A DNA stretch of 64,000 bases from an uncultured Corynebacterium sp. (GTDB lineage: Bacteria > Actinomycetota > Actinomycetes > Mycobacteriales > Mycobacteriaceae). Under the pieces are notes generated by a model. The model saw only the letters and a program-made list of their open reading frames with translations, ran no database searches and was not told where the DNA came from. Below are positions 42,166 to 50,908 of the stretch, piece by piece; positions within the stretch are counted from its first letter, which is position 1; every line of letters begins with the position of its first letter. Both the position numbers and the translations under genes were made by a program. The DNA is taken from the NCBI RefSeq assembly GCF_943914615.1, contig NZ_CALUCS010000002.1:1-64000 (forward strand), read 5' to 3'.

Positions 42166-42564
42166 TTCGCCGCGCTTGAAGCGCTCCAGCTGGCGGCGCT
42201 CCCGCTTCGTCGGGCGGCCTGCTCCCCGATCCCGGCGCGGCATGGCGGGGATCACCGGCGGAGGTGGCGAATGGTCGATATAGGCCTTGCGGGCTAGCTC
42301 CGCGCCCACGCGCTTGGAGAGCAGCTGCGTGACCTCCACGATGTGCTCGCGATGGTGGATCCACACGCGCACCGTATCGCCCACCACGACCGACTGGGCG
42401 GGCTTCACCGAAACGTCGTTGATCTTCACGTGCCCGGCGCGGCAGGCCGCGGCGGCTTGGGCGCGGGTTTTGCACAGGCGAACGGCCCACACCCAGGCAT
42501 CGATGCGGACCTTGCTAGAGGCGCTGGAAGTGCTGGAAGGGCTAGAGGTTGCAGGGTTGGCCAA
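42160..42564 (-). CDS. S4-domain RNA-binding protein (Hsp15/RqcP-like)
   Basis: A 134-residue basic protein. After a Ser-rich leader (about 17 residues) comes an S4 domain: RIDAWVWAVRLCKTRAQAAA, then GHVKINDVSVKPAQSVVVGD. The tail is Arg/Lys-rich (GRPTKRERRQLERFKRG). Relatives such as Hsp15 and RqcP bind stalled or split 50S ribosomal subunits. The start appears to be TTG at 42564, since a stop lies just upstream in frame. It is adjacent to and cotranscribed with a small membrane protein gene. Confidence 0.88.
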   Translation of the reverse strand: MANPATSSPSSTSSASSKVRIDAWVWAVRLCKTRAQAAAACRAGHVKINDVSVKPAQSVVVGDTVRVWIHHREHIVEVTQLLSKRVGAELARKAYIDHSPPPPVIPAMPRRDRGAGRPTKRERRQLERFKRGEL

Positions 42565-42573
42565 CGGGGTGCG

Positions 42574-42825
42574 TCACCACTGATCTTTGTGCTCGACGAT
42601 GCCCTTAATCTGAAAACCGCTGTAGGCGATGAACGCCACCGCCAGGATCGGCACGATGATGGCAAAGAAGGTGGTGGGCAGGATCGTCACGCCACCGATC
42701 AGGCTAACCACGCCGATGCCGCCGGCGATCTGGATGTTTCGGGTGTGCTTGCGGACCTCCGCCTTGCGCTGGGAGATGGGATCGTTGCCCGGGCGGTTGG
42801 CGGGCAGGTTTCCGTAATAGCTCAT
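42574..42825 (-). CDS. small two-helix membrane protein
   Basis: An 83-residue protein starting MSYYGNLPANRPGNDPISQR. After a polar, basic N-terminus (30 residues) come two hydrophobic segments (IQIAGGIGVVSLIGGVTIL and TFFAIIVPILAVAFIAYSGF) separated by a short PT turn. No known motif. It lies nine bases before the S4 gene on the same strand. Function unknown. Confidence 0.75.
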   Translation of the reverse strand: MSYYGNLPANRPGNDPISQRKAEVRKHTRNIQIAGGIGVVSLIGGVTILPTTFFAIIVPILAVAFIAYSGFQIKGIVEHKDQW

Positions 42826-42848
42826 GGCTCTCCAGTGTAGTTAATCAG

Positions 42849-43532
42849 CTACTGCGCATCCTCGATCCAGCGCTGCCCCTCCAGGTGACCCTCCACTGCC
42901 CCGCTGGTGATGCTTGCCAAGAAGTCAGGCAGTGGCGCGCCGGGCTCGCAGGCGATCGCTAGCTCCGCCGCTGCCTTGTATTCCACTCCCACCACGGTGT
43001 ATCCGGCGGCGCGGACCTCGGCTTCCACACGCCCGGCGTCTGCGTGCGGCACCTCGCAGGTGTACAGGTCCAGCTGACGGCACAGCGCCAGCGGCACCTG
43101 CTGCAGTACCTCGCGGGTGGCCTCCTGGTAGGCGCGTACTAGCCCGCCGGTACCCAGCTTCACCCCGCCGAAGTAGCGCACCACCACCACGGCCACATCC
43201 TGCAGCGGCTCCGGGTCGTTCCAGCCCTTCAGCACCTCCAGCATGGGCTGACCCGCGGTGCCGGCGGGTTCTCCGTCGTCGCTGGAGCGTTCGATCGGTT
43301 GTGCAGCATCTACCTGCACCACGAAGGCGCTGCAGTGGTGGCGCGCGTCCGGGTATTCGCGGCGGATGGCGCCGATAAAGTCGCGAGCCTCTTCCTCGGT
43401 GGCGCAGCGTGCGGCCAGGGCGATAAAGCGGGAGCGCTTGATCTCCACCTCCGCGGTATACCTACCCGGTTGCGGGCGGACGTACGAGGGTTCGGGGTGG
43501 GAGGCGTTCTGCGGCGCTGTATCGTCAGGCAT
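42849..43532 (-). CDS. YigZ/IMPACT-family protein
   Basis: A 227-residue UPF0029 protein. The N-terminal domain has KRSRFIALAARCATEEEARD, the family block DDGEPAGTAGQPMLEVL, and VVVVRYFGGVKLGTGGLVRA; a C-terminal DUF1949-like domain follows. IMPACT proteins influence translation-stress signalling in eukaryotes; the bacterial role is unclear. The ATG at 43532 (MPDDTAPQNA) is chosen over one ten codons upstream because the longer form would enter the treZ promoter. Confidence 0.9.
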   Translation of the reverse strand: MPDDTAPQNASHPEPSYVRPQPGRYTAEVEIKRSRFIALAARCATEEEARDFIGAIRREYPDARHHCSAFVVQVDAAQPIERSSDDGEPAGTAGQPMLEVLKGWNDPEPLQDVAVVVVRYFGGVKLGTGGLVRAYQEATREVLQQVPLALCRQLDLYTCEVPHADAGRVEAEVRAAGYTVVGVEYKAAAELAIACEPGAPLPDFLASITSGAVEGHLEGQRWIEDAQ

Positions 43533-43549
43533 TCTCCCATTATCGCAGC

Positions 43550-43555
43550 TAGGGT
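43550..43555 (+). promoter_or_regulatory. -10-like element for treZ
   Basis: TAGGGT seven bases before the treZ ATG, in the 30-base space between the divergent IMPACT and treZ genes. Consistent with a leaderless transcript. Confidence 0.35.
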
Positions 43556-43562
43556 TGAACAC

Positions 43563-45266
43563 ATGTATTCCGTGTGGGCTCCCCTGGCCGAGAACGTAGA
43601 ATTAGTCCTGCAACCTGCGCAAACAAGCACAGGTGCCGAACAGCGCATCCCCATGACCCGCGAGGCGGATAGCTGGTTCCTCGCCGAGGTCCCCGCCAAC
43701 CCCGGCGACCGCTATGGCTTTTCCGTCGACGGCTCCCCTGTCTTCCCCGACCCGCGCTCCAAGCGCCAGCCCGACGGCATCCACGGTCTGTCCGAGGTGT
43801 GGCAAATCGACAAGCCCCGCAAGCAGCTGGGCCGCCCGCTGCGCGGCGAGGTTCTCTACGAGCTGCACATCGGCACATTCACCCCGGAAGGTACCTTCGA
43901 CGCGGCGATTGAGAAGCTCGACGAGCTCAAAGCTGTGGGCGTCACCGCCATCGAGCTCATGCCCGTGCAACCCTTCGGCGGCGAGCGTAACTGGGGTTAC
44001 GACGGCGTGATGTGGCACGCGGTCACGGACGTTTACGGTGGTCCGGACGGGCTGTTGAGGCTTATTGACGCCGCCCACGACCGCGACCTGGCCGTGGTGT
44101 TGGACGTGGTGTACAACCACTTCGGCCCCGACGGTAACTACACCGGGGTCTTCGGCCCCTACACCGCCGGCGGCTCGACCGGCTGGGGTGACGTGGTGAA
44201 CCTGCAGGGTCGGGATTCCGACGAGGTGCGCGCCTACATCTTGGAGGCAGTGCACCAGTGGACCCAGGAGTTCGGAGTGGACGGCCTGCGCCTGGACGCG
44301 GTGCACGCGCTGGACGATACGGGCGCGGTGAGCCTGATCGAGCAGATCCGCGACGCGGCCGAGCCCGCCTGGATCATGGCCGAATCGGATCAGAACGATC
44401 CCGTGTACACCGAGGGATACAAGGTCGCGCAGTGGAACGACGACATCCACCACGCGATCCACACCGTGGTCTCCGGTGAGGATCACGCCTACTACTCCGA
44501 CTTCGGCACGGTGGAGGTGCTGGCCACGGCGTTCCAGCGGGTGTTCTGGCACGACGGGCGCTATAGCTCCTTCCGCGGGCGCACACACGGCAGGCCGGTG
44601 ACGGACCCGGAGCTGTGGCGCTTCGTGACGTACACGACCACCCACGACCAGACCGGCAACCGCGCGGCGGGCGATCGGCCCAGCATGAACCTGTCGGTGA
44701 ACCAACAGCTGGCGAAGGCCACACTGGTGCTGACCAGCCCCTTTACCCCGATGCTGTTTATGGGTGAGGAATGGGGTGCCTCCACCCCGTTTGCGTTCTT
44801 CGTCGACCACGAGAACGAAGAGCTCAACCAGGCCACCCGCGAGGGCCGCATGCGCGAGTTCGCGCGCGCCGGGTGGGACCCGAAGGACGTGCCGAACCCG
44901 GCGGCGGAGGAAACCTTCCGGAACAGCGTGCTGCAGTGGGCGGAGCGCACGGAGCACCCGCACGCGGAGGTGCTGCGCGGGTACACGAATCTGCTGGAGT
45001 TCCGCCGCACCCACCGCCTGGCCGAGGCGGAGCTACTGGACATCCGCTGGTGGGCCGACGGCGAGGAGCCGGTCAGCGAGGCCCTGGCGGGAGTGAACCC
45101 GACGGTGCCGCCGGTCGACGCGGACGACGAGTTGGCGCACGGCCGCTGGATCCAGCTGACCTACCAGGCTCCGGAATCGCTGGTGAAGGTCACCGTGAAC
45201 CTGGCCGACGCGCCTCACGATCGCCTGGGGCTCGGCCCGTGGGAGGCGCGCTACAGCGCCGAGTAG
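43563..45266 (+). CDS. treZ: maltooligosyltrehalose trehalohydrolase
   Basis: A 567-residue GH13 enzyme that cleaves trehalose from the TreY product. N-terminal CBM48-like domain starting MYSVWAPLAENVELVLQP, then LYELHIGTFTPEGTFDAAIE, LDVVYNHFGPDGNYTG, nucleophile Asp in VDGLRLDAVHALDD, catalytic Glu in WIMAESDQNDP and TTTHDQTGNRAAGDR. The ATG at 43563 is used; the longer open frame runs antisense through the IMPACT gene. It converges with pyk2 across 31 bases. Confidence 0.96.
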   Translation: MYSVWAPLAENVELVLQPAQTSTGAEQRIPMTREADSWFLAEVPANPGDRYGFSVDGSPVFPDPRSKRQPDGIHGLSEVWQIDKPRKQLGRPLRGEVLYELHIGTFTPEGTFDAAIEKLDELKAVGVTAIELMPVQPFGGERNWGYDGVMWHAVTDVYGGPDGLLRLIDAAHDRDLAVVLDVVYNHFGPDGNYTGVFGPYTAGGSTGWGDVVNLQGRDSDEVRAYILEAVHQWTQEFGVDGLRLDAVHALDDTGAVSLIEQIRDAAEPAWIMAESDQNDPVYTEGYKVAQWNDDIHHAIHTVVSGEDHAYYSDFGTVEVLATAFQRVFWHDGRYSSFRGRTHGRPVTDPELWRFVTYTTTHDQTGNRAAGDRPSMNLSVNQQLAKATLVLTSPFTPMLFMGEEWGASTPFAFFVDHENEELNQATREGRMREFARAGWDPKDVPNPAAEETFRNSVLQWAERTEHPHAEVLRGYTNLLEFRRTHRLAEAELLDIRWWADGEEPVSEALAGVNPTVPPVDADDELAHGRWIQLTYQAPESLVKVTVNLADAPHDRLGLGPWEARYSAE

Positions 45267-45297
45267 CCGGGCCTAGCTGGCCACGCAGGCCGCGCGG

Positions 45298-47139
45298 TTA
45301 CTGCCAGCTGCGCACGTGGTGCAGCAGCATGCGGTTCTTGCGCTGCGAGCGGTCCATCTTCACGCCGATCTCCCGCAGGATCGCGATGGCCTCCGGAATG
45401 TGCGGTCCCTTGTTCAACATGATGCATTCGGCGCGCAGCGCCCAGGCCACGTCGGTGATCTCCGCGCGGGTCGGCAGCCCGGACTTCGCCATCGATTCCA
45501 GCACCTGGGTGGCGATGATTAGCGGCACGTGCGCAGCCTCCACCATCGCCATCACCTGGCCGGGAACCTCCGCCATGCGAGCAAAGCCCATCTCCACTGC
45601 CAGGTCGCCGCGGGCCAGCATCACGCCGAATTTCGCGTGCCGCATGCCCTCCAGCAGGATGGTGGTCAGGTTCTCGAACGCCGGGATCGTCTCGATCTTC
45701 AGCACCAGACCCAGATCGTCTGCGCCCAGCTCGTGGAACTTCTCCAGCACATAGGCCACGTCCTCACGGGAGCGGATAAAGCTCACCGCGGCCATGTCCG
45801 CGTGCTCGGCTACGAACGCCAGCGCGGCCTCGTCCTCCTCGGTCAGGCTCGGCAGCGGCAGCTCCGTGTCGGGCAGGTTGATGCCCTTGTATTCCGCCAG
45901 TTTCGCCCCGCCGCGGGTGACCAGCAGTTCCGCCTCGACTGTGCCCTCTGTGTCCTCTGTGTCCTCTGCTTCCCGAACCTCCACCACCTTCGCCGCGATC
46001 GCCCCATCGTCGAACAGCACCTGCTGGCCCACCTCGAGCGCGCGCACCGCCTCCGGCAGCGTACAGCTGATCTTCGGTATGCCACCGGCCTGCGGGTCGC
46101 AGACCACGTCGGCGCTGGTGAGCACAATCCTGTCCCCAGTCTGCGGCCGCAGCTTCTGCAACACCTGCGGCACCGAACCCACCGCCGTCTTTGCCTTCTC
46201 CGTCCGTAGCTCCGCACCGAGCTGCAGGTAGATGTTCTGTTGTCCCTCCGCCAGGGCGCCCTCGCTGTCTTTCTTAATGACGCCCAGCTTCCGCTTCTTG
46301 CCGCGTGCGTCCTCCACACGGATCGTCTCTCCAACCTCCAGGGCGTCGAAGAACTCCCGGGATACGTGCACGCTCACAATGGGGCGGCCCAGCGTGTTCT
46401 CCGCCATGGGGGCCTCGGCCAGCTCTTGGTCCTCCGGGATCATCCACAGACGGCAGGGCTGGATCACCGTGCCCGCGTCGTCCCGCTGCACGCGCACGCG
46501 CACCACCGCCGGCCCCGGCGCGATGCGGCCAGTACGGATCTTCGGCCCGGCCAGATCCATGCTGATGGGGATGTATCGCCCCGCGGCCTTCCCCGCTGAG
46601 CGGACGTTGTCGATCATCCGTTTCCACACCTCCGGCCCGTCGTGGGCGCAGTTGATGCGCGCCAGCTCCATGCCGGAATCCACCAGCCGGGCGACCAGTT
46701 CTTGATCGTAGGCGGCCTCGATCGGCAGGGTGACCATGATGTACGAGGAGTCCCCTGGCAGAGCCTCCGCCCCGAAGAGAGCCTCCGTGTGCTGTTCAAG
46801 CAGCTCATCGGCCCCCACGATGGCGTCCGCAACGTCCTCCTCAGCGAACTGCGGCGAGCGACCATCCAGAGCCGAGACCACGTTGTGCGCAGCTTGCAGG
46901 CGCGCCTTGACCGCCGGTTCAGCGGTGGACAGGCGAGTAGCCCCCAGGCTCTCCAGATTCCCCTGCAGGCTGCGGCGGTCGCTGGTACGCAACGTGGCAT
47001 AGTGCACCAGGTTGCGCGCGCCGACGAAGTGGGTCGGCGCGGTCGCTCGGATCTGCGGATACCAGTGCAGGGTTTGGCTATCGAGCTCGTCTAGGAGTTC
47101 CTCGATCGCCTCTAGGACGGCTTGCTTGTTGACCTGCAT
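45298..47139 (-). CDS. pyk2: atypical second pyruvate kinase (Pyk2)
   Basis: A 613-residue pyruvate kinase-like protein. Residues 1-130 are an N-terminal extension with no recognised domain (MQVNKQAVLEAIEELLDELD). The barrel follows, with ISMDLAGPKIRTG, catalytic Lys in VLKIETIPAFENL, the signature MLARGDLAVEMG, and IIATQVLESMAKSG. The usual SGET block is replaced by NKGPHIPEAI, and the protein stops about 25 residues later, so the allosteric C-terminal domain of Pyk is absent. A similar long protein exists in C. glutamicum. Activity is plausible but regulation must differ from Pyk. RBS GAGGAG lies 13 bases upstream. Confidence 0.88.
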   Translation of the reverse strand: MQVNKQAVLEAIEELLDELDSQTLHWYPQIRATAPTHFVGARNLVHYATLRTSDRRSLQGNLESLGATRLSTAEPAVKARLQAAHNVVSALDGRSPQFAEEDVADAIVGADELLEQHTEALFGAEALPGDSSYIMVTLPIEAAYDQELVARLVDSGMELARINCAHDGPEVWKRMIDNVRSAGKAAGRYIPISMDLAGPKIRTGRIAPGPAVVRVRVQRDDAGTVIQPCRLWMIPEDQELAEAPMAENTLGRPIVSVHVSREFFDALEVGETIRVEDARGKKRKLGVIKKDSEGALAEGQQNIYLQLGAELRTEKAKTAVGSVPQVLQKLRPQTGDRIVLTSADVVCDPQAGGIPKISCTLPEAVRALEVGQQVLFDDGAIAAKVVEVREAEDTEDTEGTVEAELLVTRGGAKLAEYKGINLPDTELPLPSLTEEDEAALAFVAEHADMAAVSFIRSREDVAYVLEKFHELGADDLGLVLKIETIPAFENLTTILLEGMRHAKFGVMLARGDLAVEMGFARMAEVPGQVMAMVEAAHVPLIIATQVLESMAKSGLPTRAEITDVAWALRAECIMLNKGPHIPEAIAILREIGVKMDRSQRKNRMLLHHVRSWQ

Positions 47140-47261
47140 GGTGAAGGGACATCTCCTCGGGAAGTGCGCGGGACGCGCGAGCGTTGTGTCCCCTCTATCG
47201 TGACAGGTCGGCCGGGATTGCGCTCGGCAAGCTTAAAGGCGCAGCAACTCTAGGGGAACCT

Positions 47262-50200
47262 CTAGGAGAAGATGCCCTCCCACGTGGAAGCCTTCAGCGC
47301 CCCCATCAGGGACGGAGACTTGTTCACACGCATCTCCGGGGCCAGCAGGAACTGGACTTCCTCCTCGCCGTCGATGAGGGTGAGGTACACGTCTGAATCG
47401 CCCTTGTTCTGGCTGAGCACGCGGCGCAGGTTGGCCATATTGCCGGGAGTTGCCTGGTCCACGCGGATGCTCAGGCGCAGCGGCACGCCGGAGCCCGCGC
47501 CGACGGTAAGCTCTGCGGACTTGAGGTCCTGGCAGAACAGGCGCATGTCGTCTTCGCGGTAGTTGATCTTCGCCTTGGCCAGAACGATGTTGTCCTCGAC
47601 GATCTGCGGGGCCACCATTTGGTAGGTCTTCGGGAACACCAGAAGCTCCACCTGCGCGCCGTGTTGGTCCTCCAGCGTGGCGATCGCCCAGGGATTACCG
47701 TTGCGGTCGATGCGGCGCTCGACGGCCGAGATAATGCCACCGATCTTCAGATCCTTGTTGTTCGGCAATTCGCCGGAAAGCACGGTAGTCAGTGGCGTGT
47801 CGACCTGTGCATCCAACGCGTCCTCGAAGCCGTCCAACGGGTGACCGGAAACATACAAGCCCAGCATGTCGCGCTCGAGTGCCAGCTGGTGCTTGCGCTC
47901 CCACTCCTGGTCGGGCACCTCCACGCGGAAGACATCACCCGCGTCATCGTCGCCGCCCAGGCCGGCAAACAGGTCGAACTGGCCCTTCGCGGCGGCCTTC
48001 TTGGTGGCGGTGACGGCATCCACCGCGTCCTCGTGAACCAGCACCATGCCCTTGCGCGGGTGACCCAGCGAGTCGAAGGCGCCGGCCTTAATAAGGGACT
48101 CGGTGACGCGCTTATTCGCCGCTACCAGGTCGATCTTGTCCAGGTAGTCGGAGAAGTCGGTGAACGCACCCTTTTCCTCGCGGGAGGCGATGATGGAATT
48201 CACCACGTCCTCGCCCACGTTGCGCACCGCGCCTAAGCCAAAGCGGATGTCCTTACCGACGGACTGGAAGGTGTAGCGCGAATCGTTGACATCCGGCGAC
48301 AGCACTCGAATGCCCAGGTGGCGGCAGTCGGCCAGGTAGATCGCGGACTTATCCTTCTTATCGGCCACGGAGGTCAGCAGCGCAGCCATGTACTCCGGCG
48401 CATAGTTGGCCTTCAGGTACGCCGTCCAGAAGGAAACCAGGCCGTAGCCCGCGGCGTGGGACTTGTTAAAGGCGTAGCCGGCGAACGGCAGGATCGTATC
48501 CCACAGCGTCTTGATGGCATCGGCGGCATACCCATTGGCCTTCATGCCGGATTCGAAGGTGACAAACTCCTTTTCCAGCACCTCCGGCTTCTTCTTACCC
48601 ATTGCCTTGCGGAAGCCATCGGCCTGACCGGCGGTGTAGTTCGCGACCTTCTGGGAGATCTTCATGATCTGCTCCTGATACACGATCAGGCCGTAGGTCT
48701 CCTCGAGAATCTCGTGCAGCGCCTCTTCCAACTCCGGGTGGATCGGCACGATCGGCTTGCGGCCGTTCTTGCGGTCGGCGTACTCCCAGTGCGCATCCAC
48801 ACCCATCGGGCCCGGACGGTACAGCGCCAGCGCGGCCACGATGTCATTGAAGCCCGTGGGCTTCATGCGCTTTAGCAGCTTCTGCATTCCCGCGGAGTCC
48901 AGCTGGAACACGCCCAGCGTCTCGCCGCGCGCCAGCAGCTCGTAGGTGGGGTCATCCACCGTGTCGAGGTTTTCCAAGTCCAAATCGAAGTCGCGGTTGG
49001 CCTTGATGTTTTCGAGGGCGTCACCAATAACCGTAAGATTTCGCAGCCCCAGGAAGTCCATCTTCAGCAACCCGATGGCCTCACAGGCGGGGTATGGCCA
49101 GCCGGTGATCAGCGCACCGTCCTGCTTGCGCTTCCACATGGGGATGCAATCCAGCAGCGGCACGCTGGACATAATCACGGCACAGGCGTGCACGCCGGCT
49201 TGGCGAATCACGCCCTCCAGGCCCAGTGCATCCTTGTAAATCTTCGCCACATCCGGGTCGGTTTCGATCAGCTGGCGGACTTCGGCAGCCTCGGGGTAGC
49301 GCTCGTGCTCCGGGTCGGTGATGCCATGCAGCGGAATGTCCTTGGCCATGATCGCCGGCGGCAGAGCCTTGGTGATCCGGTCGGCCATCTGGAAGCCCGC
49401 CTGGCCGTAGTGAGCACGCGCGGAGTCCTTAATGGCCTGCTTCGTCTTCACTGTGCCGAAGGTGATCACCTGGGCGATCTTGTCCTCGCCCCAGCGGTCG
49501 GAGGCGTAGCGGATCATTTCACCGCGGCGGCGATCGTCGAAGTCGATATCGATATCGGGGGCGGATGGGCGCTCGGGGTTCAGGAAGCGCTCGAACAGCA
49601 GGCCGTGTTCCATCGGGTCGATGTTCGTGATCGTCAGGGCGTAGGCGACCAGCGCACCGGCAGCCGAACCACGGCCGGGGCCGACACGGATGCCCACGGA
49701 ACGGGCGTACTTAATCAGCTCGGCGACGATCAGGAAGTAGGACGGATAGCCCTTCATGTCGATCACGCTGATCTCGTATTTCGCGCGGTCGATGTACTCG
49801 GTGGGCACCTCCTTGCCCGGGAAGCGCTCCTCCAGGCCCTTCATCACCTCGTGGGTCAGCCAGGTCGTCGGCGTGTGGCCTTCCGGCACGTCGGCGATGG
49901 GCATGCGGTCGTGCGGGTGTTCCTCCCAGACCTCGGAGTAGTCCTGCACGCGCTCGGCCACCCACAGGGTGTTGTCGCAGCCCTTCGGCACTTCCTTATC
50001 CCACTGCGCGCGGATGTCTTCGGCGCTGCGCACGTAGTAGCCGGTGCCGGAGAACGCGAAGCGCTTACCGCCCTGGTCCAGGGTCGGCTCGTCCAGTGTG
50101 GAACCGGTCTGCACACACAGCATCACCTCGTGCGCCGGAGCCTGCTGTTCCAGCACGTAGTGGCAGTCATTGGTCACCAGCGGCGGCAGTTCCAGCCGGC

Positions 50201-50831
50201 GGCCGATCTCCAGCAGGTCGTCGCGAACCCGCTTTTCGATCTCCAGGCCGTGGTCCATCAGCTCCAGGAAGAAGTTGTCCTTGCCGTAGATGTCCTGCCA
50301 CATTCCGGCGGCTTCCAGGGCCTTGTCGAACTGCCCCAGGCGCAGGCGGGTCTGCACGTCGCCGGAGGGGCAGCCGGTGGTGGCGATGATGCCTTCGGAG
50401 TGCTGGGCGATCAGTTCGGCATCCATGCGGGGCCACTTGCCCAGCTGGCCTTCGTAGCTGGCCATAGAGGACAAGTAGAACAGGTTGCGCAGGCCCGTCG
50501 CGTTCTCCGCGATCATCGTCTGGTGCAGGTAAGCGCCGGAGGCCGACACGTCGTCGGACTTCTGCTCCGGCTTGCCCCAGCGCACGCGCTGCTGGTTAAA
50601 GCGGGATTCCGGGGCGATGTAGGCCTCGATGCCGATGATGGGCTTCACGCCGGCGGCCGTCATCGCCCGGTAGAAGGCGTCCGCACCGTACATGTTTCCG
50701 TGGTCGGTCATTCCGACGGCCGGCATCCCCTGCCGCACCACCTCCTTAGCCAAGAGGTCAACCTTGGCCATGCCGTCGAGCATGGAGTACTCGGTGTGGT
50801 TATGCAGGTGGACAAAGGAGGAACCGCTCAT
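47262..50831 (-). CDS. dnaE1: DNA polymerase III alpha subunit
   Basis: An 1189-residue replicative polymerase. PHP domain at the N-terminus (SFVHLHNHTEYSMLDGMAK), polymerase palm with the catalytic Asp residues in APDIDIDFDDRRRGEMIRY, fingers and helix-hairpin-helix regions, and a C-terminal OB fold (LKIGGIISAVERR). Standard length for DnaE1. A TAAGAT -10 hexamer ends eight bases upstream of the ATG, indicating a leaderless message. The 122-base gap to pyk2 contains pyk2 promoter DNA and no clear terminator. Confidence 0.98.
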   Translation of the reverse strand: MSGSSFVHLHNHTEYSMLDGMAKVDLLAKEVVRQGMPAVGMTDHGNMYGADAFYRAMTAAGVKPIIGIEAYIAPESRFNQQRVRWGKPEQKSDDVSASGAYLHQTMIAENATGLRNLFYLSSMASYEGQLGKWPRMDAELIAQHSEGIIATTGCPSGDVQTRLRLGQFDKALEAAGMWQDIYGKDNFFLELMDHGLEIEKRVRDDLLEIGRRLELPPLVTNDCHYVLEQQAPAHEVMLCVQTGSTLDEPTLDQGGKRFAFSGTGYYVRSAEDIRAQWDKEVPKGCDNTLWVAERVQDYSEVWEEHPHDRMPIADVPEGHTPTTWLTHEVMKGLEERFPGKEVPTEYIDRAKYEISVIDMKGYPSYFLIVAELIKYARSVGIRVGPGRGSAAGALVAYALTITNIDPMEHGLLFERFLNPERPSAPDIDIDFDDRRRGEMIRYASDRWGEDKIAQVITFGTVKTKQAIKDSARAHYGQAGFQMADRITKALPPAIMAKDIPLHGITDPEHERYPEAAEVRQLIETDPDVAKIYKDALGLEGVIRQAGVHACAVIMSSVPLLDCIPMWKRKQDGALITGWPYPACEAIGLLKMDFLGLRNLTVIGDALENIKANRDFDLDLENLDTVDDPTYELLARGETLGVFQLDSAGMQKLLKRMKPTGFNDIVAALALYRPGPMGVDAHWEYADRKNGRKPIVPIHPELEEALHEILEETYGLIVYQEQIMKISQKVANYTAGQADGFRKAMGKKKPEVLEKEFVTFESGMKANGYAADAIKTLWDTILPFAGYAFNKSHAAGYGLVSFWTAYLKANYAPEYMAALLTSVADKKDKSAIYLADCRHLGIRVLSPDVNDSRYTFQSVGKDIRFGLGAVRNVGEDVVNSIIASREEKGAFTDFSDYLDKIDLVAANKRVTESLIKAGAFDSLGHPRKGMVLVHEDAVDAVTATKKAAAKGQFDLFAGLGGDDDAGDVFRVEVPDQEWERKHQLALERDMLGLYVSGHPLDGFEDALDAQVDTPLTTVLSGELPNNKDLKIGGIISAVERRIDRNGNPWAIATLEDQHGAQVELLVFPKTYQMVAPQIVEDNIVLAKAKINYREDDMRLFCQDLKSAELTVGAGSGVPLRLSIRVDQATPGNMANLRRVLSQNKGDSDVYLTLIDGEEEVQFLLAPEMRVNKSPSLMGALKASTWEGIFS

Positions 50832-50839
50832 GGTTGGCC

Positions 50840-50845
50840 ATCTTA
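50840..50845 (-). promoter_or_regulatory. -10-like element for dnaE1
   Basis: TAAGAT on the minus strand, eight bases before the dnaE1 ATG. Confidence 0.45.
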
Positions 50846-50854
50846 GCGCGTCGC

Positions 50855-50869
50855 AAAAATCGCATTTTT
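50855..50869. promoter_or_regulatory. inverted repeat between divergent dnaE1 and PLP-enzyme promoters
   Basis: AAAAAT-CGC-ATTTTT lies between two outward -10 elements in the 77-base intergenic region. It may bind a regulator or simply be the AT-rich upstream part of both promoters. Confidence 0.3.
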
Positions 50870-50894
50870 CGGCACATGCGGTTCCTTATCGCTA

Positions 50895-50900
50895 TACAGT
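50895..50900 (+). promoter_or_regulatory. -10-like element for the PLP-barrel gene
   Basis: TACAGT eight bases before the ATG at 50909, with TATACA overlapping just upstream. Suggests a leaderless transcript. Confidence 0.4.
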
Positions 50901-50908
50901 TATTTTTC

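Noticed and set aside
49188..50846. 552-codon frame antisense to dnaE1
   Set aside because: Entirely inside dnaE1, with no family text; the PHP and polymerase motifs are on the minus strand.
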